Source: Notospermus geniculatus (Eukaryota; Nemertea; Pilidiophora; Heteronemertea; Lineidae). Taken from it: a stretch of DNA of 64,000 bases. The notes beneath the pieces are model-generated. The model was not told where the DNA came from. It made no database searches and saw nothing but the letters and a program-made list of their open reading frames with translations. The stretch is from the NCBI GenBank assembly GCA_002633025.1, contig NMRB01000016.1, forward strand, positions 563,684-627,683, read 5' to 3'. The position numbers and the translations under genes are program-made. Numbering within the stretch: the stretch's first letter is position 1; each line of letters starts with the position of its first letter. This document shows positions 60,490-64,000 of this stretch, one piece after another.

Positions 60490-61422
60490 CTACAGGTACG
60501 GCAGCCGTAGGCCTACACCAAAATGTAAATTCTAGGGATACGGCAGTCTTGTTATTACACTGCGCATGTTCAGTTTACTGCCGTATTATAATACGGCACT
60601 GCCGTATCCGAACAATCATTGGCTATTGATACGGCAGAAGAAGTGCGCATGCGTAAAGATCTTCATTTATTCCCGCGCTGCGCCTGCGCAGTTTTCTGCC
60701 GTACCTTCACCGAGATGGGCTAGGGATACGACAGCGGGACTCTCCCGCTATTAGGGCCTACGGCAGTGATTTTTATACAAGAGATTGGCAGATCAAGGGG
60801 GAGGATGTACCATGAAGTACCTGAGTGTAGGCAAGGCCTACGTCGTTGCACTTCCAAAGGAATTGGCCCATACGTCACTTCATGGAGGTTCGACAGTTTG
60901 ACCTCCCGCCAACACCAAAATGAATCTAATTCAAATTCAAATTCGTCTTATGATTCATGCGACTTGTTAAATCTCCCAAACATCGCCCGAGGAATGTGCA
61001 CGGAAAATGAACTTAGAATGTTTCACAAAAATATACAAAAAAAAAGAAAAACAGACACGTAAAAGAAGTGCAACCGCGAGGGATCGAACCCGGCACACCG
61101 GATTCACGGCCCCACGCTCTACTATACAAGCCAGCGGGCCAGCTGGTCGAGTATGGAAAATTCTATCATCCCAACAATCAGTGCTGTAAATAATATCCTG
61201 GCCAAATAATACTGACACGATCAAACCCTGATCAAATCCTGACCCCCTTCCCCAAACGATGTCTGGAAGATAAATCGCGCCTAAAGAGGCCGCCATTGTT
61301 TTAAATCATAGTTCATTGTTTTGCGTCAGGCCTATTAGGGAAATGCAAGTTGCTGCGCATGTGCACAAACTATGCCGTACCCCTAGCCGATGGGTTTATG
61401 AGTACGGCTGCCGTACCTGTAG
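60490..61422. mobile_element. Composite element with 20-bp inverted ends and an internal tRNA-like segment
   Basis: The left end CTACAGGTACGGCAGCCGTA and right end TACGGCTGCCGTACCTGTAG are perfect inverts. Further ACGGCAG/CTGCCGT motifs occur inside at 60540, 60580-60605, 60637, 60695 and 60765, and CTAGGGATACGGCA has an inverted partner TGCCGTACCCCTAG at 61372. The centre holds a tRNA-like segment at 61065-61140. No transposase frame is seen. Confidence 0.6.
61065..61140 (-). mobile_element. tRNA-like segment (SINE head or tRNA relic)
   Basis: On the minus strand it reads GGCCCGCTGGCTTGTATAGT...GTGTGCCGGGTTCGATCCCT. A B box (GGTTCGATCCC) and a weak A-box region are present. The acceptor and T stems do not pair well, so it is not a functional tRNA. 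Confidence 0.5.
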
Positions 61423-61540
61423 ACAGTTCGTATTCAGAATCATTCATAATGCTCTCACGTTGAACCAGAACCACTTGCTTCTATCCGACACCATCAGGTC
61501 ACTGGTTACATAGAAATGAACTAGGAAGTCAGCCGGATGA

Positions 61541-61618
61541 CAAAATTCACAGAAAGATAAATCAGGAAGGAAACAAGACAAATTCACGGAAAGATAAATC
61601 AGGAAGGAAACAAGACAA
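61541..61618. repeat. Two tandem copies of a 37-bp unit
   Basis: AAATTCAC(A/G)GAAAGATAAA then TCAGGAAGGAAACAAGAC, twice, with one mismatch. Confidence 0.85.
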
Positions 61619-61673
61619 CCAATTTAAATTATTTTCATTTATTTTTTTTCTTTGTACAAAGTTTCATTATTCC

Positions 61674-62725
<1,052 letters not shown>

Positions 62726-64000
62726 CTGAAAAGTCAAACAATATTGAGTATTTTTCTGAGTAACCATATCATAACAAATCAGCAGAAAGCATCTGATCCC
62801 TGATGATGATGATATTCCATGTAGAAAACGAGGAGACCTACTCCAACTCCAGGCCTACCGGAACCAGTAGGCCTACAATTTTCCTTTTGCTATAATATAC
62901 ACAACAGTAGTCGTGTACCATAAATTGCGGACCATGTTTACACGGCATCACGAGTCACTGATGTTGCAATGCATCAGCATGTGTTGGATGCACTACGTCA
63001 CGTCACTCATGCCAACGTGGGTCGCAAAATTCGGTACACATCTAGCTAGGCCTACGCCTAGGCCTACAGTACACCATACCATGACCTTTTTGGCAGGAGA
63101 GGAGGGGGCACAGCACAGGTTATTGTGGTTCGATACTATACTAGGGGACCACAGGTCCTAACACACTTCACTGAGAATGTATAGAAAAACAAAAGGTATG
63201 ACACTTCGCAAACTATCACCCCGACCTCCCAACTTCAAACCGCCACCAAACCTATATTTCCCAACCGGTTGCCACGATTTTCGGCAAGAGTGATCTCCGA
63301 TATATTTATTCCACAATGAATTCAACTTTAATGAATTACTTTATCTGAAATTTGGTGATTTTGATCGCGAATTCCGAGCACCAGCGAATGCACGATGAAC
63401 TGAACAGGAAGTGGCTACTGCGCATGCGCGACTTCACGGACAAAATGTGATTGGTTGCTACTGTTGGCCTAAAAGTATACTGCGCATGCTCAGTCAGGCC
63501 TCTCAATTACATGCTGATCATTACATCCTGTATTTTTCCGGTGTAATTTGGGCACCCCATTTTAGTCAAGGTGACAACCATGCACACACGCACAATGGAC
63601 ATTTGTAAGCCAAAATCCTGTCTAAACAGCTTAAACAGGACCTTGGCTTCCCAAATATATGTCCTTCTGCTAGGTTAAAGGGTTCCACAAGGCCGAAGTA
63701 CAAGGAGTTGACTCAACAGGCATATCAGATACGCCTGTTGACCTAATTTGGGCACCTTTTTTTAGGGTTTAATTTGGGCACCTTGCCAAATTATTACACC
63801 CTTAAACGGTGTAATCAGCATGTAATTGAGAGGCCTGGCAGTAGTCACTCTCTCTCGCTTCCTGTTACAGTTTATTGTGCGTTCGCTGGTGCTCAGAATT
63901 CGCGATCAAAATCACTGAATTTCGGATAAAGTCAATCATTAAAGTTGGATTCATTGTGGAATAAATATAGGCCTATCGGAGATCACTCGTGCCGAAAATT
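62726..64000. other. RPS11 5' flank with nested inverted repeats
   Basis: Should include the first RPS11 exon and promoter, which I could not place. 63274-63430 and 63845-64000 are inverted copies of each other, and 63495-63837 between them is a separate inverted-repeat element. No other gene is seen. Confidence 0.5.
63495..63837. mobile_element. Inverted-repeat element inside a larger inverted duplication
   Basis: CAGGCCTCTCAATTACATGC at the left and GCATGTAATTGAGAGGCCTG at the right. GTGTAATTTGGGCACC and GGTGCC/TTTAATTTGGGCACC recur inside. CAGT on each side may be a target duplication. Non-coding. Confidence 0.65.

Larger units (their letters stand above)
60268..61673. other. Region between PM20D1 5' end and RPS11 3' end
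   Basis: The first part (60268 to about 60480) should contain the PM20D1 promoter and leader: a GGCGCCGCCATC context surrounds the ATG, with no TATA recognised. The rest is a 933-bp inverted-repeat element (60490-61422), then a 37-bp tandem duplication at 61541-61618. A TTTATT at 61638 gives RPS11 an AATAAA about 35 nt after its stop. Confidence 0.55.

Noticed and set aside
61007-61296. Open frames across the tRNA-like segment upstream of PM20D1
   Set aside because: They fall in a composite transposable element and have low-complexity or tRNA-complement translations.

Overview
This is a eukaryotic (animal) window. Every gene is split by short GT-AG introns, the proteins are conserved bilaterian families, and the non-coding DNA is rich in short inverted-repeat transposons and in motifs such as taggcctac, tacatgtac and accggta. 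I associate that texture with highly heterozygous marine invertebrates (echinoderm, hemichordate or cephalochordate type). The exact species cannot be read from the sequence. No operon, CRISPR array or prokaryotic feature is present.

Layout. (1) 1-6150: a partial extra copy of the BDP1 5' exons (minus) plus the first exon of GTPBP6 (plus), near-identical to 9240-15300. (2) 6151-7425: transposon and repeat DNA with a 191-N gap. (3) 7426-12132: the complete BDP1 gene (TFIIIB subunit), minus. (4) 14994-18485: GTPBP6, an HflX-type GTPase, plus, divergent from BDP1. (5) 22182-45789: one ORP10/11-type oxysterol-binding-protein-related gene, minus, whose 5' half is duplicated in several tandem blocks. 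(6) 49901-53556: a divergent SIX-domain plus homeodomain gene resembling ANHX, plus. (7) 55427-60267: PM20D1, minus, with a tandem pair of alternative exons. (8) 61674-62725: ribosomal protein S11, minus, whose first coding exon was not found.

I reconstructed all splice junctions by eye. Summed exon lengths are in frame for BDP1 (1014 aa), GTPBP6 (544 aa), ORP10/11 (785 aa), ANHX-like (956 aa) and PM20D1 (509 aa), and these sizes fit the families where I know them. The genes do not form a pathway. They are ordinary housekeeping and metabolic genes: RNA polymerase III initiation, organellar translation, lipid transfer, N-acyl amino acid metabolism, ribosome and a transcription factor.

The two strongest special features are these. 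First, PM20D1 has two homologous phase-matched exons that can only be used one at a time. Second, there is a series of near-identical tandem blocks, some broken at single Ns, that carry different transposon insertions. The blocks look like two haplotypes placed end to end in the assembly, and they act as a natural record of recent insertions with empty sites.
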